The notes beneath the pieces are model-generated. The model was not told the origin of the DNA. It was given only the letters and a program-made list of their open reading frames with translations, and did not search any database. 64,000 nucleotides of DNA from the NCBI GenBank assembly GCA_901538445.1, contig LR594584.1, forward strand, positions 4,737,360 to 4,801,359, read 5' to 3'. Positions 18,699-28,575 of the stretch are shown here, in pieces (the first letter of the stretch is position 1; each line of letters begins with the position of its first letter). Source of the stretch: Gemmataceae bacterium. Its GTDB lineage: Bacteria > Planctomycetota > Planctomycetia > Gemmatales > Gemmataceae. The position numbers and the translations under genes are program-made.

Positions 18699-19487
18699 TC
18701 ACCCCATCGGGATGTGCCCCTGGCCGACGGGCACGTCGGGCGGGGCGGTCGGCTTGCTCCCGTACACGAGGGTGACGAGGTCCGGCGCGCCGACCGGGTG
18801 CGGGAGCGCGAACAGCTCGCCGTACTTGTACCCGCACTTGAACCCGTGGTACCCGTTCGTGGACGTGACGAAGTGCTTCACCTTCTCGAACCGCTCGTCG
18901 TCGAACTGCGACCGGTACGCCCGGATCGACGCGAGCTTCTGGTCGAACGTCTCGGTGACGTCCACCACGAACGTGCTGTGCCAGCTCCGCTGCTCGGCGT
19001 CGGTCGGGAACGGGGCGTACACGAGGTGCGGGACGCGGTACGGGGCGGTGCCGTCGAAGCGCTCGTCCCACTTCGTCAGTTGCGAGTAGAACCGGGCGGC
19101 CTCGCCGATGAGGTGCCCCTGGAAGTGGTCGGGCGACGCGGCCGGGGTGCGGCCGGCCCCGAGGATCACGATGCCGGGGCGGTACCGGCGGAACTCGGTC
19201 GCCAGCTTGAACCGGTTCTCGGGGCAGTCCATGAGCACGCGGTTGGGCAGCGCGACGTTCACCCGCAGCGGCACGCCGAGCGCCTGCCGGGCCTCCTCGG
19301 CCTCCTTCTGCCGGGTCTCGACGCTCCCGCGGGGGGTCGGCTCGCCGCTGGTGAGGTCGAAGATGCCGACCTTGTACCCCTGCTTGACGAGCTTGGCGAG
19401 GGTGCCCCCGCAGAGGATCTCGAGGTCGTCGGGGTGGGGCGCGACGGCCAGGACGTCGAGCCGTTCAGCCAGGGGAGCGTCGCTCAC
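18699..19487 (-). CDS. PIG-L/BshB1-type N-acetyl-glucosamine deacetylase
   Basis: A 262-residue protein of the LmbE/PIG-L family. The zinc-binding PHPDD lies at about 17-21 (LAVAPHPDD), with the downstream family motif SPDHFQGHLI supplying the third ligand. CGGTLAKL and TSGEPTPRGS also match the bacillithiol-pathway BshB1 subgroup, which removes acetyl from GlcNAc-malate. Neither bshA nor bshC is in the window, so the bacillithiol assignment is an inference; other GlcNAc conjugates are possible. It is a cytoplasmic protein with no signal peptide. Confidence 0.85.
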   Translation of the reverse strand: MSDAPLAERLDVLAVAPHPDDLEILCGGTLAKLVKQGYKVGIFDLTSGEPTPRGSVETRQKEAEEARQALGVPLRVNVALPNRVLMDCPENRFKLATEFRRYRPGIVILGAGRTPAASPDHFQGHLIGEAARFYSQLTKWDERFDGTAPYRVPHLVYAPFPTDAEQRSWHSTFVVDVTETFDQKLASIRAYRSQFDDERFEKVKHFVTSTNGYHGFKCGYKYGELFALPHPVGAPDLVTLVYGSKPTAPPDVPVGQGHIPMG

Positions 19488-19591
19488 GGGTGCCTCCAGG
19501 GTGTGTGAACACCGGATACCGTGACGTTGTACGCCGACTTACACCGCGGGGCGCACCCAGGGGTACGCAGAGATTGAATCTGGGCCAGGGG

Positions 19592-19669
19592 CACCCCCTC
19601 GCTGGCGCTCGGGGTTCGCCAAGACGCTGTGCAACTTCGTGGCGAACCCTGAGCGCCAGCGAGGGGGTG
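19592..19669. repeat. long inverted repeat upstream of tRNA-Leu
   Basis: Arms of 30 nt at 19592-19621 and 19640-19669 differ at one position (29/30), with an 18-nt loop. The arm begins CACCCCCTCGCTGGCGCTC. It lies about 100 bp upstream of the tRNA and just beyond the end of the integrase frame at 19673. It may be a dispersed palindromic repeat or a terminator for transcription arriving from the integrase side. Confidence 0.85.
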
Positions 19670-19672
19670 GCT

Positions 19673-21151
19673 TCACAACCCAAACCACCCACTGTGAAAC
19701 ACTGCGTCGCCCTGGGGGCGCACCCCCGCGCCTTGCCGAGCAACCCGCGGCAGTCTAACCTGAAGTGGTTGGCCAAGTGGCGGAATGGCAGACGCACTCG
19801 ACTCAAAATCGAGCGTAGCAATACGTGTGGGTTCGAGTCCCACCTTGGCCACCTGAACACCCGGACAGTTCCGGTCAAGAGTTGACCCAGGACGCCGGGA
19901 GCCCCGAATTTCTAGGGGTTCCGGCGTCCGCGTCGTTTCCTGTCCGTCCCCGGCCGCTCCTGACTGCACCGCCTTTTGCACCACAACTGCACCGCTTTCT
20001 GCACCGCCCCGCACGGCCTTCTCGAAGTCCGCGTCCAGGGTCTGGAGGTAGTGCCCGAGGGCGATCTTCGGGGTGTTGCCGATCCACGCCGTGACGACGT
20101 GGATCGGGTGGTTCTGCATCATGTCCGTCTCGCAACTCGCTCGCATGTTGTGGAACAGTCGCGGCCACGCCCGGAGCCCGGCCCGGCGGATGAGCTTCTC
20201 GAACGTCGTCCGCAGGTTCGCGTCGGCCCAACCGCCGCCCCCGTTCGCCGCCGCACGGTAGGTGGCCCCTTGAGAGCCTCCGACAACGTACACCTCACCC
20301 GGGTCCGCCAGCTCGAAGGCGTCCTCCAAGTGCCGCCGGAGGCGGGCGAATATCGGCACGACCCGGTACTCGCGGCCTTCGAGGTGTTCCGTCTTCGGGG
20401 AAGAAACGGTCATGCGACCGCTGGCGAGGTCCACGTTCTCCCACTTGAGGGACAGCACCTCGGACGGGCACCGGAGCCCGGCGAGCCGCGTCAGCGCGAC
20501 GATCGTCCGCCACGTCGGGTTGGCCGCCTCGATCAGCCGAAGCGCGTCCGCCTCGGGAATGTAGTGGCGGCGCTCCGCGGGGTTGGTGTTCTTGCCCTTC
20601 ACGTCGGCGAACGGGTTCTCGGCGACGAGCTTCAACTTCAGCGCGTGGTTGAATAGCATCTTCGCCATCTTCAACCGGCGGTACGTCATGGCGCCGGCCA
20701 GTTCCTTGTCCTGGTAGAACTGCTTGAACTGCTCGGCCCGGACCACCGTGACGGACCGCAGGTCCGCGTCCGCACCGAGGACCGTGGTGAGGTCGTCCGC
20801 AACCCGCCGGATCGTGATGAGGGTGGCGGGCTTGGTGTGCCCGTCGGTTTCGCGGCCGGTGATGTAGGCGTCGAGGAACGCGCGGAGCCTCCGGGACGCC
20901 CGGTCGGGGACGAGCCCGGCCGCCGCCAACTTCGCGGCGAGGTCGTTCCCGATCCCGGCCACCCACGTGGCCGTCTCAGTGTCCATCGGGAGTTTCGAGA
21001 CGGCGAGCGCGTTCAGGTGCTCGACCTTGAGCTTGACCTCGGACGCCGTCTTCTTGATGACTTTCCCCAATCGAATCGAGCGGCGTTTGCCGTCGCCGCA
21101 GACAACCTGGATTGTGTAGTTGCCGTTGGGGTCGCGGTTGAGCGAAGCCAT
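19673..21151 (-). CDS. tyrosine recombinase (integrase)
   Basis: ATG at 21151 is chosen (MASLNRDPNGNYTIQV), giving 492 residues; the frame runs on to 21205. An N-terminal arm-binding and SAM-like core-binding region is followed by the catalytic domain: Arg I in RLAGLRCPSEVLSLKW, the H-x-x-R box in LFHNMRAS and the nucleophile Tyr in LGHYLQT. The last 60 or so residues are encoded across the complement of tRNA-Leu (GLEPTRIATLDFESSASAIP), as expected if the element integrated into the tRNA gene and the integrase frame now runs over the attachment site. A shorter C-terminus in the excised form is plausible. Confidence 0.9.
   Translation of the reverse strand: MASLNRDPNGNYTIQVVCGDGKRRSIRLGKVIKKTASEVKLKVEHLNALAVSKLPMDTETATWVAGIGNDLAAKLAAAGLVPDRASRRLRAFLDAYITGRETDGHTKPATLITIRRVADDLTTVLGADADLRSVTVVRAEQFKQFYQDKELAGAMTYRRLKMAKMLFNHALKLKLVAENPFADVKGKNTNPAERRHYIPEADALRLIEAANPTWRTIVALTRLAGLRCPSEVLSLKWENVDLASGRMTVSSPKTEHLEGREYRVVPIFARLRRHLEDAFELADPGEVYVVGGSQGATYRAAANGGGGWADANLRTTFEKLIRRAGLRAWPRLFHNMRASCETDMMQNHPIHVVTAWIGNTPKIALGHYLQTLDADFEKAVRGGAESGAVVVQKAVQSGAAGDGQETTRTPEPLEIRGSRRPGSTLDRNCPGVQVAKVGLEPTRIATLDFESSASAIPPLGQPLQVRLPRVARQGAGVRPQGDAVFHSGWFGL
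19771..19851 (+). tRNA. tRNA-Leu (anticodon CAA)
   Basis: The acceptor stem GGCCAAG at 19771 pairs with CTTGGCC ending at 19850, with discriminator A at 19851. The anticodon arm CTCGA-CTCAAAA-TCGAG gives anticodon CAA. A class II variable arm (CGTA-GCAA-TACG) fits tRNA-Leu. The T arm is GTGGG-TTCGAGT-CCCAC. CCA is not encoded. The gene is overlapped on the other strand by the integrase reading frame. Confidence 0.95.
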
Positions 21152-21307
21152 CGGAAGTGAACCTCGGGAATCGTCGGTCGGCCGGCGGCGGGTTCCCGAC
21201 CGCACACCGGGCGACCGAAGAGGGTGAGTGAATCGTACAACGAAACCCCGAACCGCGTCATGTCGGGAACGGCCAATCCACGCGATTCGCGACGCACGGC
21301 CCTGCGG

Positions 21308-23392
21308 TCAATCCGGCAAGCCGCCGGTCGAGGCGTCGAACAGCCCGTCCGGGTGCGGGCCGCGGGCCGGACCATCGCCACCGTCGCCACCATCACCATC
21401 GGGTCTGTGTGACGATGGTGGTGATGGTGGCGACGTGCCCGCCCGCCGGAACTCGGACATGGGGAACACGGCCCATCGCACGCCCTGCCCGGTCGTCGCG
21501 GCGACGTCGAGGAACATCCCTTCGAAGTTCCGCCGGACGAACGACCGCAGCGAGTACCGGAGCGCCCGCGTGTCGAGCCGCCCGGCCAGGTCCTCCACCG
21601 CGGACCGGACGTCCGGGTTCGACTTCGCCAGCTCGACGATGTCGGACACCGTCTGCCCGCGGCGGTCCGGGTCGAGCCGGGTCAGCCCCCGGAGGAGTGC
21701 CCCCATCGCCAGCGCGTTCCGGTCCGCCGACGTCTGGAGCGCCACGCGGGTCAGCCCTGGGTCCGGCTGGCCGGCGAACGCCACCGCCTCGCGGACCACC
21801 TCGGACCACGACTCGTAGCTGCCCCACGGCGGGAGACCGTGCCGCGGCCGCCCCGCGGCCACCCACGCCCGCAGGACCGTGAGCGCCGCCGACAGCAGCG
21901 CGTTCCGGTGCCGCTTCAGGTGCTCCCGCAGCTTCGGATACCGGAACCCGCCCCGCTCCTCGGGCCGCTCGTCTGTCGACTCCATCCGCACGTGGCACGT
22001 CCGCCGACTCGTGTCGGCCCGCAGTTCGCAGTTGTTCCCGGTCCCGTACCACACCACGTTGAGCGGCCCGTCGAATACCCTGTTCCCACCGAGCAGCCGG
22101 TCCTTCCACCGGTCCGCGGTCAGGGCCGCGTCGAGTTGGTCGTTGCCGATGGCCCCGGCCAGGTTGTCGAGCAGCACCATCCGCTCGCCCTCGGCGGCGA
22201 CGCTGGTGATCCGCTTCCGCAGCTCGTCCCGGTCCGGGGTGTACGTCATCGCCGAGAACCGCCGGCCGAGGACCGGCAGGGCGATGGCGTCGGCGAGGAG
22301 CCCCTTGCCCACCCCCCGCACGTACCCGTCGATGAGGAAGAACGGGGCCGGGCCGTCGAACGCGAACCACGCCAGCGGGGACAGCAGGCCCGCGAGCCAC
22401 GCGGCCCGGTGCTCGGGCCGCTCGAACGGGAAGTCGCACACCGCGTCGAACAACAGCTCCACGGCCGCGGCCGCGTCGGCGCGGGTCGGTGCGTCGGGCA
22501 CCGAGAGCGTCAGCCCCCGTGGGAGGCGGACCAGGACTCCGGTCGGCCGGTAGTACCGGTTGACCGCCAGGAGCGAGCCGTCGGGCAGCAGCACCGGGTG
22601 GGTGACCACGGCCTCCAGCGGGCGGACCCCGGGCCAGCACCCGCGGGCGTGGACCGCCTGGACGCACCACCCGGTCGGGTGGGTCGGGACCGTCTCGGTT
22701 CCCTCCTTGGTCTCGACCACCCGGACCCAGTCGGCAACGCGGGTGAACTGCTCCCGGAGCAGCGGCGGGGACAGCTCCCGCACCACCGTCGCCCCGGCCG
22801 GCTGCCGGACGCCCGGGGACACCGCGGCCGGTGCCTCCAGTTCGAGGACGTGGACCAGTAGCCCGCCCCGGGTGTACACCCCCTCCGCGCCCGGAAGGGC
22901 TGCGACGGCCGCGTCGTTGACCGCGTGCTCCTCCGTCGTGACGACGATCTCGGGCCGTCGTGCGCCCTTGACCGGGGCCGCTGAGCCGATTAGGTGGGCC
23001 AGCAGTTCGCGGCCGAGGGACGCCCAGTCCGCGCCGCCGGCGGCCCGGCCGGTGAGCCACGCCCGCACGTCCTTGGCGTCGCCCGGGGGCATCGCCACCG
23101 TCACCACGCGCCCGAGGTGGCTCTGGAGCGCGGCCGCGGTCCGGTGTGCCCCGTCGCGGCCAGGCCACTGGTCGTCGCGGCGGTCGTTTTCGCCCACGAC
23201 GAGTACGTCCCGGTCCCGCGGCCACGCGGCCAGCAGTTCGGCGAGGTGGGCCACCCCGCCGGTGTTCGACGGGCGGCCGACCGCGGCGAGCCCGGCCGCG
23301 GCCAGGGCGAGCACGTCCGACGGACCCTCGACCAGGAGCAGCGGCCCCGAGCCCGCGCACCACCCGTCCGGGATCGTGAGCCCGCGCTTACT
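21308..23392 (-). pseudogene. primase/helicase-like gene of a mobile element, 5'-truncated
   Basis: The open frame starts at 23419 inside the hsdR fragment, but homologous-looking protein begins only around KRGLTIPDGW. A TOPRIM-type core follows: LLLVEGPSD with the catalytic Glu, then VVGENDRRDDQWPG. After about residue 350 comes a helicase/ATPase-like part with GYVRGVGKGLLADAIALPVL as a P-loop-like turn. The upstream zinc-binding primase domain expected for such proteins is missing. A 15-bp hairpin (21383-21397 with 21420-21434) falls in the Asp/Gly-rich C-terminal tail. It belongs to the island next to the integrase and is probably non-functional because its 5' end is gone. Confidence 0.7.
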
Positions 23393-24215
23393 GGGCGTAC
23401 AAGCCGGGGGTGTTAGCATCGCCGGCGAGGGACTGGTAGAGGGCGAAGTACATCTCGCGCCCCTTCTCGGCCTTCCCGCTGATCTTGTGCCGGGCGTGCC
23501 CGAACGGGGCGAAGTCCTTGCTCATCGGGTCGTCGATGAGCTTGTTCCGGTCAGCGAGGAACAGGATTCGCGGCTTGCGGGTCGCGTCCCCCGTGGCGTT
23601 CCACTTCGCGGACCAGAGCTTCCAGCAGATCTGGAACGCGACGGCCGTCTTCCCGGTCCCCGTGGCGAGCGTCAGCAGGCACCGCTTCCGCCCGCCGACG
23701 ATCGCGCGGACCGCCGTGTCGATGGCGATGCGCTGGTAGTACCGCGGTTGCTTCTTCTCGACGAAGAAGTCCGGGACCAGCAGCGCGTCCGTGACCGCGC
23801 TCGACAGCCCCGAGCCGATGAGGTAGCGCTGCCACAGTTCGGCCGGCGTGGGGAACCCGGCGACTTCGGCTTCGGTATGGGTGAGGTAGTCGTACTCGAT
23901 GATCGTGGTGCCGTTCGTGGCGTATGCGAACTTGAGCCCCAGCGTCTGGGCGTAGTCCTTCGCCTGCTGGAGCCCGTCGGCGGCCGGGCGCTGGTCGGAC
24001 TTCGCCTCGACGATGGCGAGCGGGATGTCGCGGGTGAAGTAGAGCAGGAAGTCGGGGATCTTCCTGCGCTGGCGCTTGGGCTTCCCGCCGGCGAGCACGA
24101 TGCGGCCGTTGGTGACGTGCATCTGCTCGCGGTAGAACCGCTCGCCGTTGGCGAGCCACCCGGCGCTCTCCAGCTTGGGCCGAACCATCGTCCGGCACGT
24201 CTCGGCCTCGTTCAT
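23388..24215 (-). pseudogene. hsdR: type I restriction enzyme R subunit, 3'-truncated
   Basis: Encodes only the first 275 residues of a protein normally about 800-1000 long. The N-terminal nuclease domain carries PD-(D/E)xK residues in IPDFLLYF and LAIVEAKS. A Walker A motif follows in LATGTGKTAV near residue 190, then the conserved FLADRNKLIDDP. The frame ends at GLYAQ followed by TAA, just before the expected DECHR helicase motif. The sequence immediately after belongs to the primase-like gene on the same strand, so the 3' part was lost by a deletion that fused the two genes out of frame. No hsdM or hsdS is in the window. Confidence 0.85.
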
Positions 24216-24336
24216 GGGCGCAGCACCCCGGACCCTCCGGCGGGGGGACTACCGTCACGTCCTGACGCCGGCTGGCAGGAAGAAGTGTAAGACGAACGCC
24301 GTCGGGCCGCAACGCCCGGAGCGGGATCGGGGCACC

Positions 24337-25782
24337 TTACTTCTTCGGAGCGGCTCGCGCGGCCTCGGCGGGGCTCAGGAGGCCGTCGCCGTCGGCGTCG
24401 AGCCGCTGGAACGCGGCCGCGCCCCCGAGGAACTCGGCCGCCGAGACGTCCCCGTCGCCGTTGCGGTCCATCGCCCGGAACCACTCCGGACCCGAGCGGG
24501 CCGGGGCGGGCAGCTCCGGCGACGGCCGCCCGCGGCCGACGGTCACCACCGCGTGCCGCGGCAGCCGGGTCGGGTCGAGCGCACCGTCCTTCAGCGCGCC
24601 GGCGGCCCGCACCCGTGCGGCGGCCGACCGCACCTCCCGGGGCGCGAGCGCGCCGTCGCGGTCCGCGTCGAGCAGTTCGAACAGGCCGGCCCCGAGGTCC
24701 GTGACCCCGACCACGACCGCGCCCCGCGCGAGTCCTGCCTGGAGGTCGAGCCACCCGTCGAGTTCGGCCCGCGCGAGCCGGGCGTCCCCGTCGCGGTCGG
24801 CGAACGGGAGGAGGAACTTCAGCCCGAGCGCCGCCGGCTTCTCGAGTTCGACGCCGTCGAGCCGGCCGTCCCCGTCCGCGTCCGACTCGATGAACGTGCG
24901 GCGGGCGGACTTCGCCGCGGCCGCGACCTCGTCGGCGGCTCGGGCCGCCGGTTCGGCCCGGACCTCCCACCGCTCCCGCGGGCCGCCCGACGTGAAACCG
25001 TCCCCGGCGACCGCGCCGCGCTCCAGGACCGGCGTCCCGGCCGCCCGCGTCCCGAGCCGGGCCGTCCACACCTCGGCGGGCTCGCCCTTGGCGGCCGCGA
25101 GGAGGGGAAGGAGTGACGGCCGCTTGCCGTCCGGGTCCGGTGCGGCTGCCGCGACCGGCTCGGTCACCAGTGCCGGGGTCGCGCCCGGGTACCGCAGCCC
25201 GGGGACCAGCTCGGCCGCGGAGACGAGTTCGTCGGCGTTGGCGTCGAGGGGGGCGAGCGCCTTCGGGGCGGCGAGCAGTTCCGCCTCAGTCAGTTTCCCG
25301 TCGCGGTCGGCGTCGAGCTTGACCCGGAGCGCGTCGGAGAGCTTCTGCGGGACCGCGGTGCGGGCGGACACGAACACCGCGCCGCCGAACCCCCGGGGCC
25401 GGTAGAACGCGGCGACCTCGTCGCGGGTCACCTTCCCGTCGCTGTCGGTGTCGAGGTCGCCCCACGCCGGCCCGCCGCCCGGGGTCGGTGCGACGTGGCC
25501 CCACACCACCTGCCGCAGCGCGGCCGGGGCCGGGAGGCGGGCGGCCTCGGCCGGGTCGAGGTGGCCGTTCCCGTCGCGGTCGAAGAACGCGACGAGCGCG
25601 GCGAACCCCGCGGCCCAGACGCCCTCGGCCGGCTTCCCGTCGAGTTCGATCACGAGCCGCACCCGGCGGGCGTCGTCCCGGCCCACGAGTGCGAAGTCGG
25701 CCCCGGGCCTCGACTCGGGCGGGGCGGCGGGGGCGGGCAGTGCCAGGAACGCGGCTATGAGCGGTGCGGCGGAGCGGGTCAC
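24337..25782 (-). CDS. secreted EF-hand repeat protein
   Basis: The GTG at 25782 overlaps the stop of the DUF1501 gene by 4 nt (GTGA), which settles the start and gives 481 residues with a signal peptide (VTRSAAPLIAAFLALPAPAA). About nine EF-hand calcium loops are visible, including DRDGNGHLDPAE, DTDSDGKVTRDE, DADRDGKLTEAE, DADGDGRLDGVE, DADRDGALAPRE, DRNGDGDVSAAE and DADGDGLLSPAE; some are degenerate (DANADELVSAAE). It should bind Ca2+ outside the cytoplasm. It is the last gene of the pseudopilin/DUF1549/DUF1501 operon and probably a calcium-dependent surface component of that system. Confidence 0.9.
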   Translation of the reverse strand: MTRSAAPLIAAFLALPAPAAPPESRPGADFALVGRDDARRVRLVIELDGKPAEGVWAAGFAALVAFFDRDGNGHLDPAEAARLPAPAALRQVVWGHVAPTPGGGPAWGDLDTDSDGKVTRDEVAAFYRPRGFGGAVFVSARTAVPQKLSDALRVKLDADRDGKLTEAELLAAPKALAPLDANADELVSAAELVPGLRYPGATPALVTEPVAAAAPDPDGKRPSLLPLLAAAKGEPAEVWTARLGTRAAGTPVLERGAVAGDGFTSGGPRERWEVRAEPAARAADEVAAAAKSARRTFIESDADGDGRLDGVELEKPAALGLKFLLPFADRDGDARLARAELDGWLDLQAGLARGAVVVGVTDLGAGLFELLDADRDGALAPREVRSAAARVRAAGALKDGALDPTRLPRHAVVTVGRGRPSPELPAPARSGPEWFRAMDRNGDGDVSAAEFLGGAAAFQRLDADGDGLLSPAEAARAAPKK

Positions 25783-27041
25783 AGGAGTTCCTCGATCGGC
25801 TTGGCCGCGACGTCCACGATGCGGATCGGCCGGCCGTTCGGCCCCATGTTCTGCTTCGCCGGGTCCACCCCCACGGCCCTGCACACGGTCGCGAGCAGGT
25901 CCGGGGCGGACACGGGCCGCTCCTCGACGGCCGTCCCGTCCTTGCTGGTCCGGCCGACGACCTGCCCGCCCTTCACCCCCGCGCCGCCCAGGACGGCGCT
26001 CCACGCGGCGGGGTAGTGGTCGCGGCCGCTCCCCTGGTTGATCTTCGGGGTGCGGCCGAACTCGCCCATGCACACGACGGTGGTCGTGTCGAGCAGGCCG
26101 CGGTCCTTCAGGTCGGTCATCAGCGCGTCCCACGCCCGGTCGAGGGTGCCGCACAGCCCCTGGACCGCCGGGAAGTTGTTCGAGTGCGTGTCCCACCCGT
26201 CGAGGGTGACCTCGACGAACGGCACCCCCTTCTCAACGAGCCGGCGGGCCAGCAGGCACCCCTGGCCGAACAGGTTACGGCCGTACCGGTCGCGGGCCGC
26301 GTCCTTCTCGGCCGACAGGTCGAACACCCCGGCCGCGGCCGGCGACATGAGTTGGGCGGCGCGGGCGGCGGCGGTCACGGTGCCGTCAGTGACCGCGCCC
26401 GGGTGGTCGGCGGCGAAGTCGGCGTTCAGGCGGCCGAGGAGCGCCTGCCGGTCGGGGCGGCCGCCGTCGCCGCGGAGGTTGGGGACCCGAAGCGCGACCT
26501 CGGGGTCACCGGCGGTCTCCTCGGCGATCACGAGCGGCGCGTACTTCGGCCCGAGGAACCCGCCTGTAAACAGGCCGTCGTACCGCCGCGGGGCGATGCT
26601 CACGTAGTTGGGCAGGTCGGCGGCCGCGGCCCCGAGTTCCTTGGCGACGCTGGCGGCCACGGTCGGGTACTGCACGGCCGGCTGTGGGGCCGCGCCGGTC
26701 CTCCCGAGGAGCGTGGCCCGGCCGTGGTCGCCCTCCTTGGTGGACATCGACCGCACGACCGCGAGGTGCTTCATCCACCCGGCGACCTTCGGCAGGTGCT
26801 CGCTGACGCGGACGCCGGGCGCGGCCGTGTCGATCTCCTTGAACGGGCCGCCGTTCTTGTGGCCGGGCTTCAAGTCCCACATGTCGATGGTCGCCGGCCC
26901 GCCCTGAAGCCACAGCAGGACACACGACCGCGTCGGCTTCTTCTCGGCAGCCGCGGCGAGGCCGCCGAGCCAGCCGGAGCCGGACGAGGCGGCCCCGCCG
27001 AGCGTGGCGGCGAGGAACCGGCGGCGCGATGCGATCGGCAT
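25779..27041 (-). CDS. DUF1501 protein (Tat-exported)
   Basis: ATG at 27041 gives 420 residues; a much longer frame upstream is a shadow of the DUF1549 gene. The N-terminus has a twin-arginine signal (SRRRFLAATLGG). The body is a DUF1501 domain of the alkaline-phosphatase-like superfamily, with LLWLQGGPATIDMWDLKP near the start, LDGWDTHSNN in the middle, MGEFGRTPKIN and the GRDHYP segment. The protein is thought to be exported folded, which fits Tat. Its biochemical role is unknown; in planctomycetes it nearly always pairs with a DUF1549/DUF1553 gene, as here (14 bp upstream). Confidence 0.92.
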   Translation of the reverse strand: MPIASRRRFLAATLGGAASSGSGWLGGLAAAAEKKPTRSCVLLWLQGGPATIDMWDLKPGHKNGGPFKEIDTAAPGVRVSEHLPKVAGWMKHLAVVRSMSTKEGDHGRATLLGRTGAAPQPAVQYPTVAASVAKELGAAAADLPNYVSIAPRRYDGLFTGGFLGPKYAPLVIAEETAGDPEVALRVPNLRGDGGRPDRQALLGRLNADFAADHPGAVTDGTVTAAARAAQLMSPAAAGVFDLSAEKDAARDRYGRNLFGQGCLLARRLVEKGVPFVEVTLDGWDTHSNNFPAVQGLCGTLDRAWDALMTDLKDRGLLDTTTVVCMGEFGRTPKINQGSGRDHYPAAWSAVLGGAGVKGGQVVGRTSKDGTAVEERPVSAPDLLATVCRAVGVDPAKQNMGPNGRPIRIVDVAAKPIEELL

Positions 27042-27055
27042 GGAGGGCTCCGGGG

Positions 27056-28558
27056 TTAGTGGTTGGTTCCGAACTCGGCCGAGTTGAGCAGCGCCCAGAA
27101 CACGTCGGCCCAGGCGTCGGCCTGACGGCCCGTGCCGGCAGTCGCGACGTGGGCGAGGAGCGGCCCGGCCTCGGCGGCGGTCGGGCGGCGGCCGAGGGCC
27201 GCGAGGAACAGCGCGTCGAGCTTCTGCCCGGCGTCGAGGAACGGCGCGTCGGCGACGCCGCGGGCCAGGCGGAGGCCGCCCGCGACCGGCTCGCCGTTGA
27301 GCAGCAGGAGCGCCTGCGGGATGGTGCGGTCGGCGCGGGCCGGGCGGTCGGCCCGGAACCGGTCCGCGAACTGCTTGCGGAGCTTGTGGGCCGGGTCGTC
27401 CGGCCGCCCGTCGTCGGGGACCGGACGGCCGGTCGCGGTCAGCATCGCGTGGAACAACTGCTCGCCGCTCAGCCCCCGCACCTCGGCCCGCGCGAACAGG
27501 TGCGGCGGCGGGGGAGTGCCGCCCGCCCACCGGCTCGTCCGCTGGTACGCCTGGGACCGCGCGACCCCGGCGAGCAGGAACTTGAGGTCGTGCCCGGAGT
27601 CGCGGAACGCGGCCGCGAGGTCGTCGAGCAACTCCGGGTGGTGCGGCCGGTCCTCGCTCACCAGGGTGTCGAGCGGCTCGACCAGTCCGGAGCCGAACAG
27701 TTGTGCCCACGCCCGGTTGGCGGCGTTCCGGGCGAAGTACGGGTTCTCCTTGGCTGTGGCCCACGACGCGAACGCCCGCCGCCCGGCGCGCTCGTCCCAC
27801 TCCGCCGGCCACGGTACAGCCCCGCCGGTGAGCAACGCCGGTGCCGCAGTTCGCTTTGTTCCAGCGATGCTGACGGTCAACCGCTCGGCCGGCGTGTTGC
27901 CCTTGCCCGGCGGGGCGAAGAACGCGGCGGTCTGCCAGAACTCCTCCTGCGTCCACCGGGCGAACGGGTGGTTGTGGCACTGCGCGCAGTCGAGGTTCAG
28001 GCCGAGGAAGGACCGCGCGGCGTTGGCCGCGAGGTCTTCGGCGCGGAACCCGTTGAGTTCGAGGAACGCCCGGGCGTCCGACGGGTCGCCCGGCTCGGGC
28101 CGCGCCGGCGCGGTGAGGACGTCCCGGACCAACCGGTCGTACCGGTCGCCGGCGGCGAGGCGGTCGCGGAGCCACCGCTCGAACGCCCCGGCCTGTGGCG
28201 ACGCCCCCGCGGCGTCGGACTGCGGGAGCCACGCCCGCCGCACCTCCGTCGCGAGGTGTCGGGCGGCCGCGGGGGACGCGAGCAACCGGTCGACGACCTT
28301 CGCCCGCTTGTCGGCGGCCGGGTCGTCGAGGAACGCGCGGGCCTCGGCGACGGTCGGGACCGTGCCTGCGAGGTCGAGGTACGCCCGGCGGAGGAACTCG
28401 GCGTCGTCCGCGGGCGGGGCCGGGGTGACCTTCGCCGCGGCGTGCGCGGCGGTCAGGTGCCGGTCGATCCGGTCGGCCAGCGCCTGCGGGTCCGCGGCCC
28501 GCCCGGGGCCGGCGAGGACCAGGGCGGCGAGTGCGACGAATGTGTGGCGGCGGGACAC
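27056..28558 (-). CDS. DUF1549/DUF1553 protein
   Basis: A 500-residue protein with a signal peptide (VALAALVLAGPGRAA). The N-terminal DUF1549 half contains AYLDLAGTVPT and the CxxCH-like LNLDCAQCHNHPFARW near residue 195, conserved in this family and reminiscent of a c-type heme site. The C-terminal DUF1553 half contains NRAWAQLFGSGLVEP and the typical LLLNGEPV segment. Such proteins are planctomycete surface or periplasmic proteins of unknown function. It lies between the pseudopilin genes and DUF1501 in the same operon. Confidence 0.93.
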   Translation of the reverse strand: MSRRHTFVALAALVLAGPGRAADPQALADRIDRHLTAAHAAAKVTPAPPADDAEFLRRAYLDLAGTVPTVAEARAFLDDPAADKRAKVVDRLLASPAAARHLATEVRRAWLPQSDAAGASPQAGAFERWLRDRLAAGDRYDRLVRDVLTAPARPEPGDPSDARAFLELNGFRAEDLAANAARSFLGLNLDCAQCHNHPFARWTQEEFWQTAAFFAPPGKGNTPAERLTVSIAGTKRTAAPALLTGGAVPWPAEWDERAGRRAFASWATAKENPYFARNAANRAWAQLFGSGLVEPLDTLVSEDRPHHPELLDDLAAAFRDSGHDLKFLLAGVARSQAYQRTSRWAGGTPPPPHLFARAEVRGLSGEQLFHAMLTATGRPVPDDGRPDDPAHKLRKQFADRFRADRPARADRTIPQALLLLNGEPVAGGLRLARGVADAPFLDAGQKLDALFLAALGRRPTAAEAGPLLAHVATAGTGRQADAWADVFWALLNSAEFGTNH

Positions 28559-28575
28559 GGTGGCCTCCGGTCCGG

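Noticed and set aside
21383-21434. Terminator at the end of the primase-like gene
   Set aside because: The 15-bp hairpin lies inside the reading frame, in an Asp/Gly-rich repeat, so it is more likely a by-product of low complexity.
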